Shown: positions 8,595 through 17,819 of the stretch, piece after piece
Position numbering within the stretch: position 1 is the stretch's first letter
Layout: each line of letters starts with the position of its first letter
Origin: an uncultured Deferribacteres bacterium
GTDB taxonomy: Bacteria > Zhuqueibacterota > JdFR-76 > DREG01
Length of the DNA stretch: 64,000 bases
Reading direction: 5' to 3'
NCBI GenBank assembly: GCA_913009825.1
Contig: CAJVYQ010000011.1
Location: 41,571 to 105,570 of the forward strand
The notes under the pieces: generated by a model
Databases searched by the model: none
What the model was told of the DNA's origin: nothing
What the model saw: the letters and a program-made list of their open reading frames with translations, nothing else
Program-made: the position numbers and the translations under genes

Positions 8595-11500
8595 ATGCTT
8601 AAAAAGTATTTTCTACCGTTTTTTATTTTTTGTATTTTGGTGGATATTGCTGTTCCGCAAATTTTTGCAGCAAACAATCGACTTGTCGGCGCGCGCTACC
8701 CGGCAATTTCGCCGGACGGCAAACGGATCGCTTTTTCCTATCTGGGTGACCTTTGGCTGGTTGCCGCTGAAGGCGGAAAAGCGAACCGCCTGACAGACCA
8801 TGAAGCGTACGAGCGGGAGCCGGTCTGGTCGCCCGATGGCAAGTGGCTGGCGTTTTCTTCGAACCGCTATGGCAACAACGATGTCTTCATCATGCCGGCT
8901 TCCGGCGGAAAGCCGAAGCAGCTTACTTTCCACACCGGCGGTGATCTGGCCACCGGATTTACACCTGACGGTAACTGGGTTATTTTTCAATCATCACGGT
9001 CTTCAAGCTCCTCCATTTTTAAAATCAACGTAAAAGGCGGAAACGCGATTCCTATTTTGGACACGTACTGGAGTTGGCCGTTCTATGCCCGTGTCAGTCC
9101 GGACGGAAGTTCGCTGTTGTTTTCGCTGGGAATGGAAAACCGGTTCTGGTGGCGCCGTGGCTACAGAGGAAGCAACAGCGCCAAAATCTGGATAAAATCA
9201 CTACAGGGAGATAAAGCTACTTTGCTGATTGACGACAGAAGTAACTGTTTCTGGCCTGCCTGGAGCAACGGCGGACAAAATATCTATTTTGTCAGCGACC
9301 GGGAGAACGGCGTGAAAAATATCTGGCAGGCTGATAAAAGCGGCGGCAATCTGCTTCCGGTAACCCGTTTCAAGGAAGGCGATGTTACTTACATGACGGT
9401 TGCCGGTAAAACGCCCATTGCGGTTTATGAACGAAATTTCGGTGTCTGGGTCACCGGTCTGAATTCCGGAAAATCGCACCGGGTAAAAATCGACGCGCCC
9501 GCCGAACTGAAATCGAACAGCACATTTTTTGTGAAAAACGGTTCAGTCTCCGAATACCGGCTTTCACCGGACGGGAAAAAGATTGCCGCCGTTGTGCGCG
9601 GTGATATTTTTGTACTGTCCACAGACGGCGGATACGCCCGCAATGTCGGCAATTCACCGTGGCGCGAACGGCAGGTGATCTGGGACAAAGAGAGTAAAAA
9701 TCTCATTTATGTGTCCGATGTAAACGCCAATCCCGATCTGTACCGTGTCTCTGCTCTGGGCGGCAATCAACCGGAAAGACTGACCGACAGCGCGGAAGAT
9801 GAACTAAAACCGAAACTTTCACCGGATGGCAAATGGATCGCTTACTACCGCGGCAAAAGGCAGTTAAGATTGATGAGACCGGACGGCAGCAAGGATCATC
9901 TTCTCATCGAGGCCGATTTTGGCGGCCGCCGCGCCGGAGAAATTGCCTGGTCGCCGGACAGCCGCTATGTGGCGGTTGATGTGATGGTCAAGGCTAACCA
10001 GGATATTTGGGCGGTGGACGTTCAATCCGGCAAAACAATCAAACTGACCAACACCGCTTATGACGAAGGAGGCCCGGAATGGTCTGTAAATGGGAAATTT
10101 ATTTTATTCGGTTCGAACCGTTTCGGGCACAGTTTCCCGGAATTCACCGGTAAGTGGGATATCTACAAAGTAGACCTGACGCCAAAAAAACAGGAGTTCG
10201 AAGAAACAAAATTCGAGAAGCTGTTCACCGAAAAAAAAGAGACCGGGAAAGAAAAACCGGACAAAAATAAAAAGGAAAAGAAAGAAAAAATCAGGGTGGA
10301 ATTTAAGTTGGAAAACCTGGATTTGCAAACATCACGGGTAGCTAACACTTCCGGGAATGACAGCGAATATACTCTTTCACCGAAAGACACAAGCACTATC
10401 TATTTTATTTCAAATATCGATGGAAAACGTCATCTGTGGAAAACCAGTCTGAAAAAGGAAAAACGAGGGCAGTATAAACCGTTCATGGCCGATATCACCA
10501 ATCTGAGCGATTTGCAGTTCGATACGAAAGGAAAATATATCTATTATCTTCGTAGCGGAAAAATCGGGCGCATAGATGTGGGCGCAAAAAAGAACAAGAC
10601 CATTTCATTCAAAAGTAAAATTGAAGTGGATAAAACCGCCGATTATGAGCAGATGCTGGCTGAGTTGTATTATACCCTGCAATATTATTATTATGATGCG
10701 CAGCATCACCAGGTTAACTGGACAAAAGTTTATGAAAAATTTAGACCTGTTTTACAGCAGGTGCGCGAAGATGCCGATTTTTATGATTATGCCAATCAGA
10801 TGATCGGATATCTCAATTCATCTCATTCGGGAATTCACGGACCGGGAAAATTCAAAGTGGAAAAGCCCAGCGCGCATTTGGGGGCAAAACTGGCCGTTGC
10901 CGGGCATAAAATTTTGCTGGAAAAAATTTACAAAGACGGCGTTTTGTACGCGCACAGAGACAGTGTTGCCGCCGGGGATGAACTGCTTGCCGTCAACGGG
11001 GAAAAAGTAGCGGCGGGAAAAAATATCTGGCGCCGGTTGAACGGGCAGATGGGCAAACGGATCAAATTAAAATTTGGCAGTAAACGGTTCAATAAAAATA
11101 TTGAAATTGCCCTTAAACCGGAATCCGGCGGCGCGGAAAACAGGCAGGTTCTTGAGGAATGGATCCAAAGTAGAAAAGAGTTGGTAAAGCAGAAAACGGA
11201 TGACCGGATTGCCTATATTTACATGCGAGCCATGGGCGGCGGCGATTTAGAGCGGTTTCTGAAAGAGTTGGAACGGGACGCCGTTCCCCGTAAAGGTCTA
11301 ATTCTGGATTTGCGCTTCAATTTCGGCGGTAATGTTCACGACCGCGTACTGCAGGCTCTGACCAAACCGGTTTACGCCAAATGGCGCCGGCGCGGCTTAT
11401 CGGAAACGCAGCAATCCACGTTTGGCTTTGCGGATAAACCCATTGTCCTGTTGATCAACGAAGTGACATTGAGCGACGGTGAAATGACGGCCAACGGATT

Positions 11501-11759
11501 CAAAACGCTGAAACGGGGCACCATCGTGGGCAACACCACTTACGGCTGGCTTATTTTCACCACCAGTGTCGGTTTGATGAACGGCGGTTCGTTCCGGCTG
11601 CCGTTCTGGGGCTGTTATACGCTGGACGGGCAGGATCTGGAAACTATCGGCGGCATCACTCCGGATGTCTCGGTGATCAATGATCTGAACCATGATTTGC
11701 ACGGGCAGGATCCCCAGTTGGAGAAGGCGGTTGAAGTGATTTTATCGAAAATTAAATAG
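8595..11759 (+). CDS. Tricorn-type S41 serine protease with TolB-like propeller, exported
   Basis: The 1054-residue protein has an N-terminal signal peptide (hydrophobic stretch, then FAANN). About 550 residues of beta-propeller repeats follow, with repeated ISPDGKRIAFS/WSPDGKWLAFS motifs, then a Lys/Glu-rich linker, a second propeller-like part, a PDZ-like segment and a C-terminal S41 core. The tricorn catalytic histidine fits NSSHSGIHG near residue 743 and the nucleophile serine fits LSDGEMTANG near residue 960, close to H746/S965 of Thermoplasma tricorn. Tricorn trims peptides in the cytoplasm; the signal peptide here points to a periplasmic or secreted variant common in bacteria. It is a single gene with its own terminator just downstream. 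Confidence 0.88.
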   Translation: MLKKYFLPFFIFCILVDIAVPQIFAANNRLVGARYPAISPDGKRIAFSYLGDLWLVAAEGGKANRLTDHEAYEREPVWSPDGKWLAFSSNRYGNNDVFIMPASGGKPKQLTFHTGGDLATGFTPDGNWVIFQSSRSSSSSIFKINVKGGNAIPILDTYWSWPFYARVSPDGSSLLFSLGMENRFWWRRGYRGSNSAKIWIKSLQGDKATLLIDDRSNCFWPAWSNGGQNIYFVSDRENGVKNIWQADKSGGNLLPVTRFKEGDVTYMTVAGKTPIAVYERNFGVWVTGLNSGKSHRVKIDAPAELKSNSTFFVKNGSVSEYRLSPDGKKIAAVVRGDIFVLSTDGGYARNVGNSPWRERQVIWDKESKNLIYVSDVNANPDLYRVSALGGNQPERLTDSAEDELKPKLSPDGKWIAYYRGKRQLRLMRPDGSKDHLLIEADFGGRRAGEIAWSPDSRYVAVDVMVKANQDIWAVDVQSGKTIKLTNTAYDEGGPEWSVNGKFILFGSNRFGHSFPEFTGKWDIYKVDLTPKKQEFEETKFEKLFTEKKETGKEKPDKNKKEKKEKIRVEFKLENLDLQTSRVANTSGNDSEYTLSPKDTSTIYFISNIDGKRHLWKTSLKKEKRGQYKPFMADITNLSDLQFDTKGKYIYYLRSGKIGRIDVGAKKNKTISFKSKIEVDKTADYEQMLAELYYTLQYYYYDAQHHQVNWTKVYEKFRPVLQQVREDADFYDYANQMIGYLNSSHSGIHGPGKFKVEKPSAHLGAKLAVAGHKILLEKIYKDGVLYAHRDSVAAGDELLAVNGEKVAAGKNIWRRLNGQMGKRIKLKFGSKRFNKNIEIALKPESGGAENRQVLEEWIQSRKELVKQKTDDRIAYIYMRAMGGGDLERFLKELERDAVPRKGLILDLRFNFGGNVHDRVLQALTKPVYAKWRRRGLSETQQSTFGFADKPIVLLINEVTLSDGEMTANGFKTLKRGTIVGNTTYGWLIFTTSVGLMNGGSFRLPFWGCYTLDGQDLETIGGITPDVSVINDLNHDLHGQDPQLEKAVEVILSKIK

Positions 11760-11766
11760 GAAGATT

Positions 11767-11799
11767 AAACCTTCCAGGTTTTCAAAACCTGGAAGGTTT
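11767..11799. terminator. Intrinsic terminator after the tricorn-type protease gene
   Basis: A perfect 16-base inverted repeat (AAACCTTCCAGGTTTT, one central base, then its complement) ends in a short T run followed by CTTCTTTG. It sits 8 bases after the protease stop. The same kind of CCTTCCAGG hairpin is a known dispersed motif in related genomes, so it may be a repeat doing terminator duty. Confidence 0.7.
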
Positions 11800-11984
11800 T
11801 CTTCTTTGTAAGGTTTGTTGTGCTTCACGGGAAGGTTTCGTTTTGCCTGTTTGTGCATGGTTATTTTTCTTCACAGGCAAAGAAATTATTACCGTTTCCC
11901 GGTTATTGCACTTTAAAACTTTATTTCATGTCCGGACAGTAGTTTAGCTCCGGCTCAGGTTGCAGATTCAGAGAGGATAGTTCT

Positions 11985-13244
11985 ATGACATCACGGCAAC
12001 GAGTTTTAACTACACTTAACCACAAAACTGCGGATAAAATTCCCATGGATTTCGGCGGCACCGGCGTTACGGGAATTCATATTAAAATTGTCGCTGCATT
12101 GCGGGATTATTACGGGCTGGAAAAACGGCCCGTTAAAGCCTTTGAACCCTATCAGATGTTGGGTTTAGTAGAGGATGATTTGGCAGAAGCGATGGGCATC
12201 GATGTGGTTGGATTACATGGCCGCAAAACGCTGTTTGGTTTTGCCAATGAAAACTGGCGGGAATTTCGCATGCCCTGGGGACAGGTAGTACTGGTTCCCG
12301 AAAATTTCAAAACCACGGTCGATGAAAAAGGCGATCTGCTGATCTACCCGGAGGGTGACACCGGCGTACCGCCCAGCGGCCGGATGCCGTACGACGGTTA
12401 TTTTTTCGATACTATTATTCGTCAAAATCATTTTAATGAAAACAACCTCAATCCTGAGGATAATCTGGAAGAATTCGGGCTGGTTTCCGAAGATGATTTG
12501 CAGTACTACCGGGCGGAGACCGAACGGCTTGCTCAAACCGGCAAAGCGGTGATCGCCGGTTTCGGCGGCATCGGTTTTGGCGATATTGCACTGGTACCGG
12601 CGCCGTTTTTGAAAGACCCCCGCGGTATCCGGGATATTATGGAATGGTACATCTCCACCGCCATTCGTCAGGATTATATTCATAAAATATTCGACAAACA
12701 ATGCGAAATCGGTTTGGAGAATTTGCAAAGAATCCATGCAGTGGTTGGCGATGATATCGATGTCCTTTTTGTCTGTGGCACCGATTTTGGCACGCAGACA
12801 TCCGGTTTTTGCTCTACCGATACTTTCAATTCACTTTATGCGCTCTACTATAAAAGAATTAATAATTGGGTTCATGAAAATACAAAATGGAAAACTTTCA
12901 AACATTCCTGTGGTGCCGTGGAGATGTTTATGCCCTATTTTATCGAATCGGGATTTGATATTATCAATCCGGTGCAGTGTTCGGCAGCCGGGATGGAACC
13001 GGAAAAACTGAAATACCGCTACGGCGATAAACTGGTTTTTTGGGGCGGCGGCATCGATACACAAAAAACGCTGCCGTTCGGAATGCCGGAAGAGATACGG
13101 GAAGAAGTGTTCCGGCGCTGCGAAGTGTTTTCCAAAGATGGCGGTTTTGTTTTTAACGCCGTGCATAATATTCAGGCGAATACCCCCATAAAAAATGTGG
13201 TTGCCATGCTGAACGCTTTAAAGGAATTTAATGGAGAAAAATGA
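11985..13244 (+). CDS. Uroporphyrinogen decarboxylase (URO-D) superfamily protein
   Basis: This 419-residue protein begins MTSRQRVLTTLNHKTADKIP, the standard opening of COG0407 URO-D/corrinoid methyltransferase-like proteins, and keeps PMDFGGTGVTGIH in the first strand. A HSCG motif near residue 306 and PVQCSA near residue 328 resemble the metal-ligand region of MtaA/MtbA-type methyltransferases, though the full H-x-C...C zinc set is not certain. FWGGGIDTQKTLP near the end is typical of the uncharacterised long URO-D group. True haem-pathway HemE is shorter (about 350), and no haem genes are nearby, so a methyltransferase or unknown role is more likely. The ATG is preceded by GAGAGGAT. Confidence 0.75.
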   Translation: MTSRQRVLTTLNHKTADKIPMDFGGTGVTGIHIKIVAALRDYYGLEKRPVKAFEPYQMLGLVEDDLAEAMGIDVVGLHGRKTLFGFANENWREFRMPWGQVVLVPENFKTTVDEKGDLLIYPEGDTGVPPSGRMPYDGYFFDTIIRQNHFNENNLNPEDNLEEFGLVSEDDLQYYRAETERLAQTGKAVIAGFGGIGFGDIALVPAPFLKDPRGIRDIMEWYISTAIRQDYIHKIFDKQCEIGLENLQRIHAVVGDDIDVLFVCGTDFGTQTSGFCSTDTFNSLYALYYKRINNWVHENTKWKTFKHSCGAVEMFMPYFIESGFDIINPVQCSAAGMEPEKLKYRYGDKLVFWGGGIDTQKTLPFGMPEEIREEVFRRCEVFSKDGGFVFNAVHNIQANTPIKNVVAMLNALKEFNGEK

Positions 13245-13794
13245 AATTGGTTGTGGGGGAGGCGGGTGATTCAGGGAATATAGGCTGTGAAGATTAGGTT
13301 GGCGGTTATTTACACTCCCCTTGCCGCCGCCCTTAAGGGGGGTGTTTCATTTAATCGATGCTGAAAACTTCCCAGATCTTTCATCCCTGGTGACATTTTA
13401 ATTCTTTTAAAAAATTCGCATTGTCATTAGTATACCACCTCATTCTATCGCTAAATCATCAAAGACTTGTCATTTCGAATCCCGACTCATTGGGATTTTA
13501 GGCAAATAAGACAACAGATTATAAGAAGCGCGTTGCTCTTGTAATTTAGTTGTCAAAACGGTTAGCGCTTCTACGTGAAAGTTTTTTTTAAGCGCATAAT
13601 AATCTATCACATTCTCAATTCCCATGAATATTCCAGCCGAATTTGGCCCTCATAGCGTAAAACTTTGTTTTTTTGGGGTAAAGTTTTTCATCCGGTTGGT
13701 TTGTAGGACGACGAGTCTTGTCGCCTTACATAATTTGTTTATTGATTTAAAGCATCCGGCAGACTTTTCCCGATAATAAATTCAAAGTAACACT
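13245..13794. other. Intergenic stretch without a supported gene
   Basis: Near 13309-13345 there is a C-rich/G-rich palindrome (CACTCCCCTTGCC, then AAGGGGGGTG) of the dispersed type seen near 3814. The rest contains only short stop-broken frames and an imperfect hairpin near 13705-13731 (GTAGGACGAC and GTCGCCTTAC). No RNA gene was recognised. Confidence 0.45.
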
Positions 13795-13915
13795 TGTCGA
13801 ACTCGTAAAAAGTCAAGAAATGGAATATAAGATCAATATATAGTATCGAAAATATTTCACTATCTACTATATGTGGACACATAATAAACATTTTAGACTT
13901 TTTACGAGTTCGACA
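13795..13915. mobile_element. 121-bp palindromic MITE-like element
   Basis: Perfect 20-base terminal inverted repeats (TGTCGAACTCGTAAAAAGTC at 13795-13814, complement at 13896-13915) and a second symmetric pair (ATATAGTA at 13838-13845, TACTATAT at 13865-13872) share one centre near 13855. CACT directly abuts both ends, a possible 4-base target duplication. It has no coding capacity. No second copy is visible in the window. Confidence 0.6.
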
Positions 13916-13944
13916 CACTTTAGTTCTTTGAAAAATAGATAGTA

Positions 13945-14073
13945 CCTAAATCGAGCGGTTCAGCTATTTATAATCTCGTTTTAAATACCAGACGGGTTTT
14001 CATTTATTAGTGTAAAATCCATAGAAATCAGACCGGCGATTCAGCGAATCGCCCTACAATCGCTCAATTCAGG
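13945..14073. mobile_element. MITE family A, copy A1
   Basis: Ends CCTAAATCGAGCGGTT (left, diverged) and AATCGCTCAATTCAGG (right) are inverted repeats, and the 5 bases TAGTA flank both sides as a target duplication. The inside contains GGCGATTCAGCGAATCGCC, a perfect palindrome shared with copies at 43727-43843 and 58438-58554. It is non-coding. Confidence 0.75.
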
Positions 14074-14088
14074 TAGTAGTTATTCGGT

Positions 14089-14167
14089 TGTCATTCCCGA
14101 ACGCTCCTATTGGGAATCTATTTTCTAAATTAGTGTGGATTCCCGCTTGAATCATGCGGGAATGACA
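14089..14167. repeat. TGTCATTC...GAATGACA hairpin element
   Basis: Ends TGTCATTCCCG and CGGGAATGACA bound a 79-base stretch with internal inverted pieces (TATTGGGAATC, GGATTCCCGC). It lies between a family A element and the glycosyltransferase 3' end, where on the minus strand it could help terminate transcription. Confidence 0.6.
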
Positions 14168-14182
14168 GTTTCGTGTGTCGCT

Positions 14183-15322
14183 TCAAAAAACTAAAATGTT
14201 ACAAATTTTCCAATAAAGCGCCAAAAGGTTTTCAAATTCACGATTCCAGTTAAAGTGATTTTTTACGGCCTGATAACCGTTTTCGCCCATTTGTCTGCCA
14301 AGTTCCGGATTGTCCAGAAGCCTGTCGATGGCATTTCCGATTTCTTTCACATTTGAAGGATCAACTATGATACCGCATCCAACTTTTTCGATGACATTTT
14401 TCCAGATCGGAATATCGGAAGCGATCAGTGGGAGGCGATTCATCATATAAGTGAACGCTTTGGTTGGCAGGCTGTCCAGATGGTTGGGAACAGGATAGTT
14501 CAAAACCAGTCCGATCTGTGCTTCCTGCAAAGCACGGGAAATGTGTTCCTGATCTGTGGTTACGGTTATTTTCACCCGGTCTGCAAGATTGTATTTCCCA
14601 ATAAGTTTGCTTAATTCCCTTTTGTAAACCTCATCAACCGGACCAATTAATTCCAAAACAGAATTGTAGTGAACGACCATTGATAATGCACGAATCATTT
14701 CTTCAACACCGCGAATGGGAGTTGGTCTGCCTACATAAATGAGTTTCGCCCGATTTTTTGCATTTTTTATAGCAGCCGTTTCTGCAAAGACCGGATAATT
14801 CCGCACAACAGCGATTCTGTTTTGTGGAAAGGCGGCATAATCGGCAACAAATCGATCGGCAACAATCACCAGACCGTCGATCCAGGTAAACAGGACTCGT
14901 TCTAAAATAGAGTATATATTTGCCAAAACCGGGCGCAGCCACACAGGCAGCCAATATTTCGACCGGATGTCTTTGGCGACAATTTCATGTGCGTCGAAGA
15001 TTACCGGAATCGAAAAACGCTGCTTCATGAATGGCGCCAGCAAAAGCAATTCAGGATCGTGCAAATGAATTAACTTCGGTTTTAATTGCCGCACCATACG
15101 CCAAATATCCCATAAGCGAAATATTCTATGCCGGCGTTTGGCAACCCTGTGCAGATGATAAATGGAAACATCCCTTTTCCGTTCATCTTTTTCCGCCTGC
15201 GCAACAAGAGAAACTTTAAAACCGGCTTTCGCCAGTGAGCATGCCTCCTTTGTAAAAATGCGCAAATCATCAGCCTGGTGCACTGAACTTAGATGTGCGA
15301 CATGAATATTTTTGTTTTTCAT
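14183..15322 (-). CDS. Family 4 (GT-B) glycosyltransferase
   Basis: The start at 15322 (MKNKNIHVAHLSSVH) is preferred because GT4 enzymes normally begin with this strand; an upstream ATG at 15370 would add 16 residues, including a run encoded by a perfect small palindrome, and neither has a clear Shine-Dalgarno. The 379-residue protein has KLIHLHDPELL, typical of the GT4 acceptor domain, and the donor domain has KLIYVGRPTPIRGVEEMI and a late NRLPLIASDIPIWKNV followed by GCGIIVDP. It follows glgC closely, so they are likely co-transcribed. It is not a glycogen synthase by sequence pattern; the sugar and acceptor are unknown. Confidence 0.85.
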   Translation of the reverse strand: MKNKNIHVAHLSSVHQADDLRIFTKEACSLAKAGFKVSLVAQAEKDERKRDVSIYHLHRVAKRRHRIFRLWDIWRMVRQLKPKLIHLHDPELLLLAPFMKQRFSIPVIFDAHEIVAKDIRSKYWLPVWLRPVLANIYSILERVLFTWIDGLVIVADRFVADYAAFPQNRIAVVRNYPVFAETAAIKNAKNRAKLIYVGRPTPIRGVEEMIRALSMVVHYNSVLELIGPVDEVYKRELSKLIGKYNLADRVKITVTTDQEHISRALQEAQIGLVLNYPVPNHLDSLPTKAFTYMMNRLPLIASDIPIWKNVIEKVGCGIIVDPSNVKEIGNAIDRLLDNPELGRQMGENGYQAVKNHFNWNREFENLLALYWKICNILVF

Positions 15323-15379
15323 AGGAGAAGATGTCTGTAGAATGAATATGCAGAATAAATATTCTGCCATGCGGTTCAG

Positions 15380-16612
15380 TTAAACCGGCTCTCCTACTTC
15401 CTGAAAATCAGTGATTTCCATTTTCGGGTAGGAATAAAGGTCGGTGAGCGGAAAGATTTTACAAAATTTCCCGATGCGCATCCCATCCGGCACAACGGAT
15501 CGTTTGCCGATGAGGCATAAATTGGCTGAATCCGCATCCGGTTTTCCAAGCCTGCATCCGGAACCAATCCGGACATCTTTATCGACAATGCAATAATCCA
15601 AATGAGCGGACGGGCCGATCCGGGTATCATGAAGAATAATAGAATTATACACGGCCGCACCCGGCGCAACAGTAACTCCGGGCGACAGCACCGAATGTTC
15701 AACGCTTCCCTCGATGACACAACCGTGGGCGATGAACGAATTGCCAACCGAGGCGCCGGATGATAAATAAGTGGGCCCGCGGTCGCCGATTCTGCCCTCT
15801 TCCTCAAAATTTGTCGCTAAATTCCAGTTTTTTAGGTCAATCGGGGAATCCGCGGAAAATATTTCCATATTGGATTCCCAATAAGCCTGAACCGTGCCCA
15901 CATCACGCCAATATCCGTTAAACGGATAGCCAAATGCCCGATGTTCCTGTATAAATATGGGGATCAGGTCATGACCGAAATCATCACCGGCAAGTTTGTG
16001 CAATTGTCCGATAAGGAATTTTGTTGAAAAAACGTAGATGCCCATGGAAGCCAGGTTGCTTTGAGGCTGTTCCGGTTTTTCCTGCCATGCGGTGATACGG
16101 TTGTTCCGGCTCAATGTGGCAATGCCAAAATGATGCGCATTCCGCAGCGGCACCTGTATCATGCCGATGGTCAGATCCGCCCCATGCTCCCGGTGAAATT
16201 GAATCATGGCGGCATAATCCATTTTATAAATATGATCGCCGGAAAGAATTAACAAATACCCGGCATCAAAGTTTTCAATGTAATTGAGATTTTGCCGGAT
16301 AGCATCTGCTGTTCCCCGGTACCAATCGGAATCTTTGCGTCCCGTGCTGGGAGGAAGAATGTTAATGCTGCGGGTTCTACCGTTAAAATCCCAGGCAGTA
16401 CCCACGCCGATATGTTCGATGAGCGAAAGCGGTTTATATTGCGGCAGCACCGTCACATGACTCAATCCGGAATTCATGACATTGCTCAGCGTAAAATCGA
16501 TAATGCGGTAAATTCCGGCAAAAGGTACGGCAGGTTTGGCGCGCAATTGAGACAGGATGCTCAACCGCTTGCCGACTCCCCCGGCAAGAATCATGACCAG
16601 TGTTTTATTCAT
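15380..16612 (-). CDS. glgC: Glucose-1-phosphate adenylyltransferase (ADP-glucose pyrophosphorylase)
   Basis: GlgC makes ADP-glucose from ATP and glucose-1-phosphate, the committed step of glycogen synthesis. This 410-residue protein keeps the family motifs: ILAGGVGKRL with RAKPAVPFAG in the N-terminal nucleotide-binding loop, SDWYRGTADAIRQN, GDHIYKMDY, EKPEQPQSNLASMGIYVF for glucose-1-phosphate, and GYWRDVGTVQAYW. A left-handed beta-helix makes up the C-terminal 130 residues. It lies 28 bases after a divergent paralogue, so a two-subunit enzyme is possible, as in the GlgC/GlgD pairs of Firmicutes. Confidence 0.92.
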   Translation of the reverse strand: MNKTLVMILAGGVGKRLSILSQLRAKPAVPFAGIYRIIDFTLSNVMNSGLSHVTVLPQYKPLSLIEHIGVGTAWDFNGRTRSINILPPSTGRKDSDWYRGTADAIRQNLNYIENFDAGYLLILSGDHIYKMDYAAMIQFHREHGADLTIGMIQVPLRNAHHFGIATLSRNNRITAWQEKPEQPQSNLASMGIYVFSTKFLIGQLHKLAGDDFGHDLIPIFIQEHRAFGYPFNGYWRDVGTVQAYWESNMEIFSADSPIDLKNWNLATNFEEEGRIGDRGPTYLSSGASVGNSFIAHGCVIEGSVEHSVLSPGVTVAPGAAVYNSIILHDTRIGPSAHLDYCIVDKDVRIGSGCRLGKPDADSANLCLIGKRSVVPDGMRIGKFCKIFPLTDLYSYPKMEITDFQEVGEPV

Positions 16613-16640
16613 AAACCCAAAATTCCCGATAACCGCTCAA

Positions 16641-17819
16641 TTACCCGATCAATTCACCTTCACCGAACACTTGCAGCTCAGCCGGGTTGGCAGCAAGATC
16701 GGTTTGATTTCCCAACGTAACACCGGGCGCAACCCGGATATCTACATCTAAAATCACATTATTTAAAAACGTGTTTTCGCCCAGTTTGGTATCGAACATA
16801 ACGATGGAATTGTAAACTTTCGCTCCTTTGGCCACCCTCACTCCCGGAGACAACACGCTGTTCACAACTTCGCCCTCTATTACACAACCGCTACAAACCA
16901 GGCTATTTTTAACCAAAGAACCGAATTTAATCATTGCAGGAACCCGGTCTCTGATCCCACGGTGGTCAAGGTTGGTGCGAATCTGCCATTTCTCCGGGTC
17001 AATCTGCCGGCGATTGTTGAGCAGATTCATATTTGAATGCCAGAATTCCGGGATTGTCCGGGTATATCCCCAATAGCCTTCATATTTATAGCCAAACAGG
17101 CGGTACTTCCCACTTGCTTCGGTCAGCGTGGTAATCAAATCCCGACCGAATTCTATGGTTTCCTGATTTTTTGCCAATGGTTTCATCATCGCCAGGCAGC
17201 GGAGAAGAAATTCGGTTTCAAAAACATAAATTGTCAGTGATGCCCAGTCGAAGCGCTCTGTTTTCGGTTTTTCCAAATACCGGATGATTTTACCGCCGGT
17301 TCCACTATCTTCATCATCAATCTGTGCCACACCGAACCGGTTAGAGTAGGCAGGATCGATTTTAATGAACCCGACAGTTAAATTGGCCTTTTTCCGGGTA
17401 TGATAGCGGATGATCTCCCGGTAATTCATTTTGTAAATATGATCGCCGGAGACGATCAGCACTCGCTTCGGACCTGCAGCACGAACAAAGTTGATATTTT
17501 GCTGCACTGCATCGATAGTACCGTTGTACCAATCCGAATACGTATCTCCCTTGAATGGCGGTAAAAGTGTGAGAGAGCGGTTTCGGCCCCAGAGGTCCCA
17601 GGAACGACCGTCCAGAATATGGTTGATTAGCGGAGAAGACCGGTACTGCGCCAACAACCCCACGGTACTTATGTGCGAATGCATCATATTACTCAATGGA
17701 AAATCGATGATGCGATACATACCGCCAAACGGAACAGCCGATTTAGGCCTGAATTTGGTTAATTTCTTCAATTCATCCACCCGGCCGCCGGCCAGAATAA
17801 AGGCTAAATCCTCCTGCAT
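16641..17819 (-). CDS. Divergent GlgC-like paralogue, possibly non-catalytic (GlgD-like) subunit
   Basis: The ATG at 17819 is chosen over a GTG six bases earlier because GGAG lies 5 bases upstream of it. The 392-residue protein aligns along all of GlgC, but key motifs differ: the loop reads ILAGGRVDELKKL instead of GGxGxRL, SDWYNGTIDAV replaces WYRGTADA, WASLTIYVF replaces LASMGIYVF, and GYWGYTRTIPEFW replaces GYWRDVGT. Loss of the loop arginine and glycine suggests weak or absent pyrophosphorylase activity, by analogy with regulatory GlgD subunits, though another nucleotide-sugar specificity is possible. GDHIYKMNY and the C-terminal beta-helix are kept. It is the first gene of the glgC operon. 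Confidence 0.8.
   Translation of the reverse strand: MQEDLAFILAGGRVDELKKLTKFRPKSAVPFGGMYRIIDFPLSNMMHSHISTVGLLAQYRSSPLINHILDGRSWDLWGRNRSLTLLPPFKGDTYSDWYNGTIDAVQQNINFVRAAGPKRVLIVSGDHIYKMNYREIIRYHTRKKANLTVGFIKIDPAYSNRFGVAQIDDEDSGTGGKIIRYLEKPKTERFDWASLTIYVFETEFLLRCLAMMKPLAKNQETIEFGRDLITTLTEASGKYRLFGYKYEGYWGYTRTIPEFWHSNMNLLNNRRQIDPEKWQIRTNLDHRGIRDRVPAMIKFGSLVKNSLVCSGCVIEGEVVNSVLSPGVRVAKGAKVYNSIVMFDTKLGENTFLNNVILDVDIRVAPGVTLGNQTDLAANPAELQVFGEGELIG

Noticed and set aside
11985..13244. URO-D protein as HemE of haem synthesis
   Set aside because: It is longer than HemE, its motifs match the COG0407 methyltransferase-like group, and no haem genes are adjacent.
15323..15370. Longer start for the glycosyltransferase at 15370
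   Set aside because: It adds 16 residues encoded in part by a small perfect palindrome (GCAGAATATTTATTCTGC) before the normal first strand of the family and has no ribosome-binding site.
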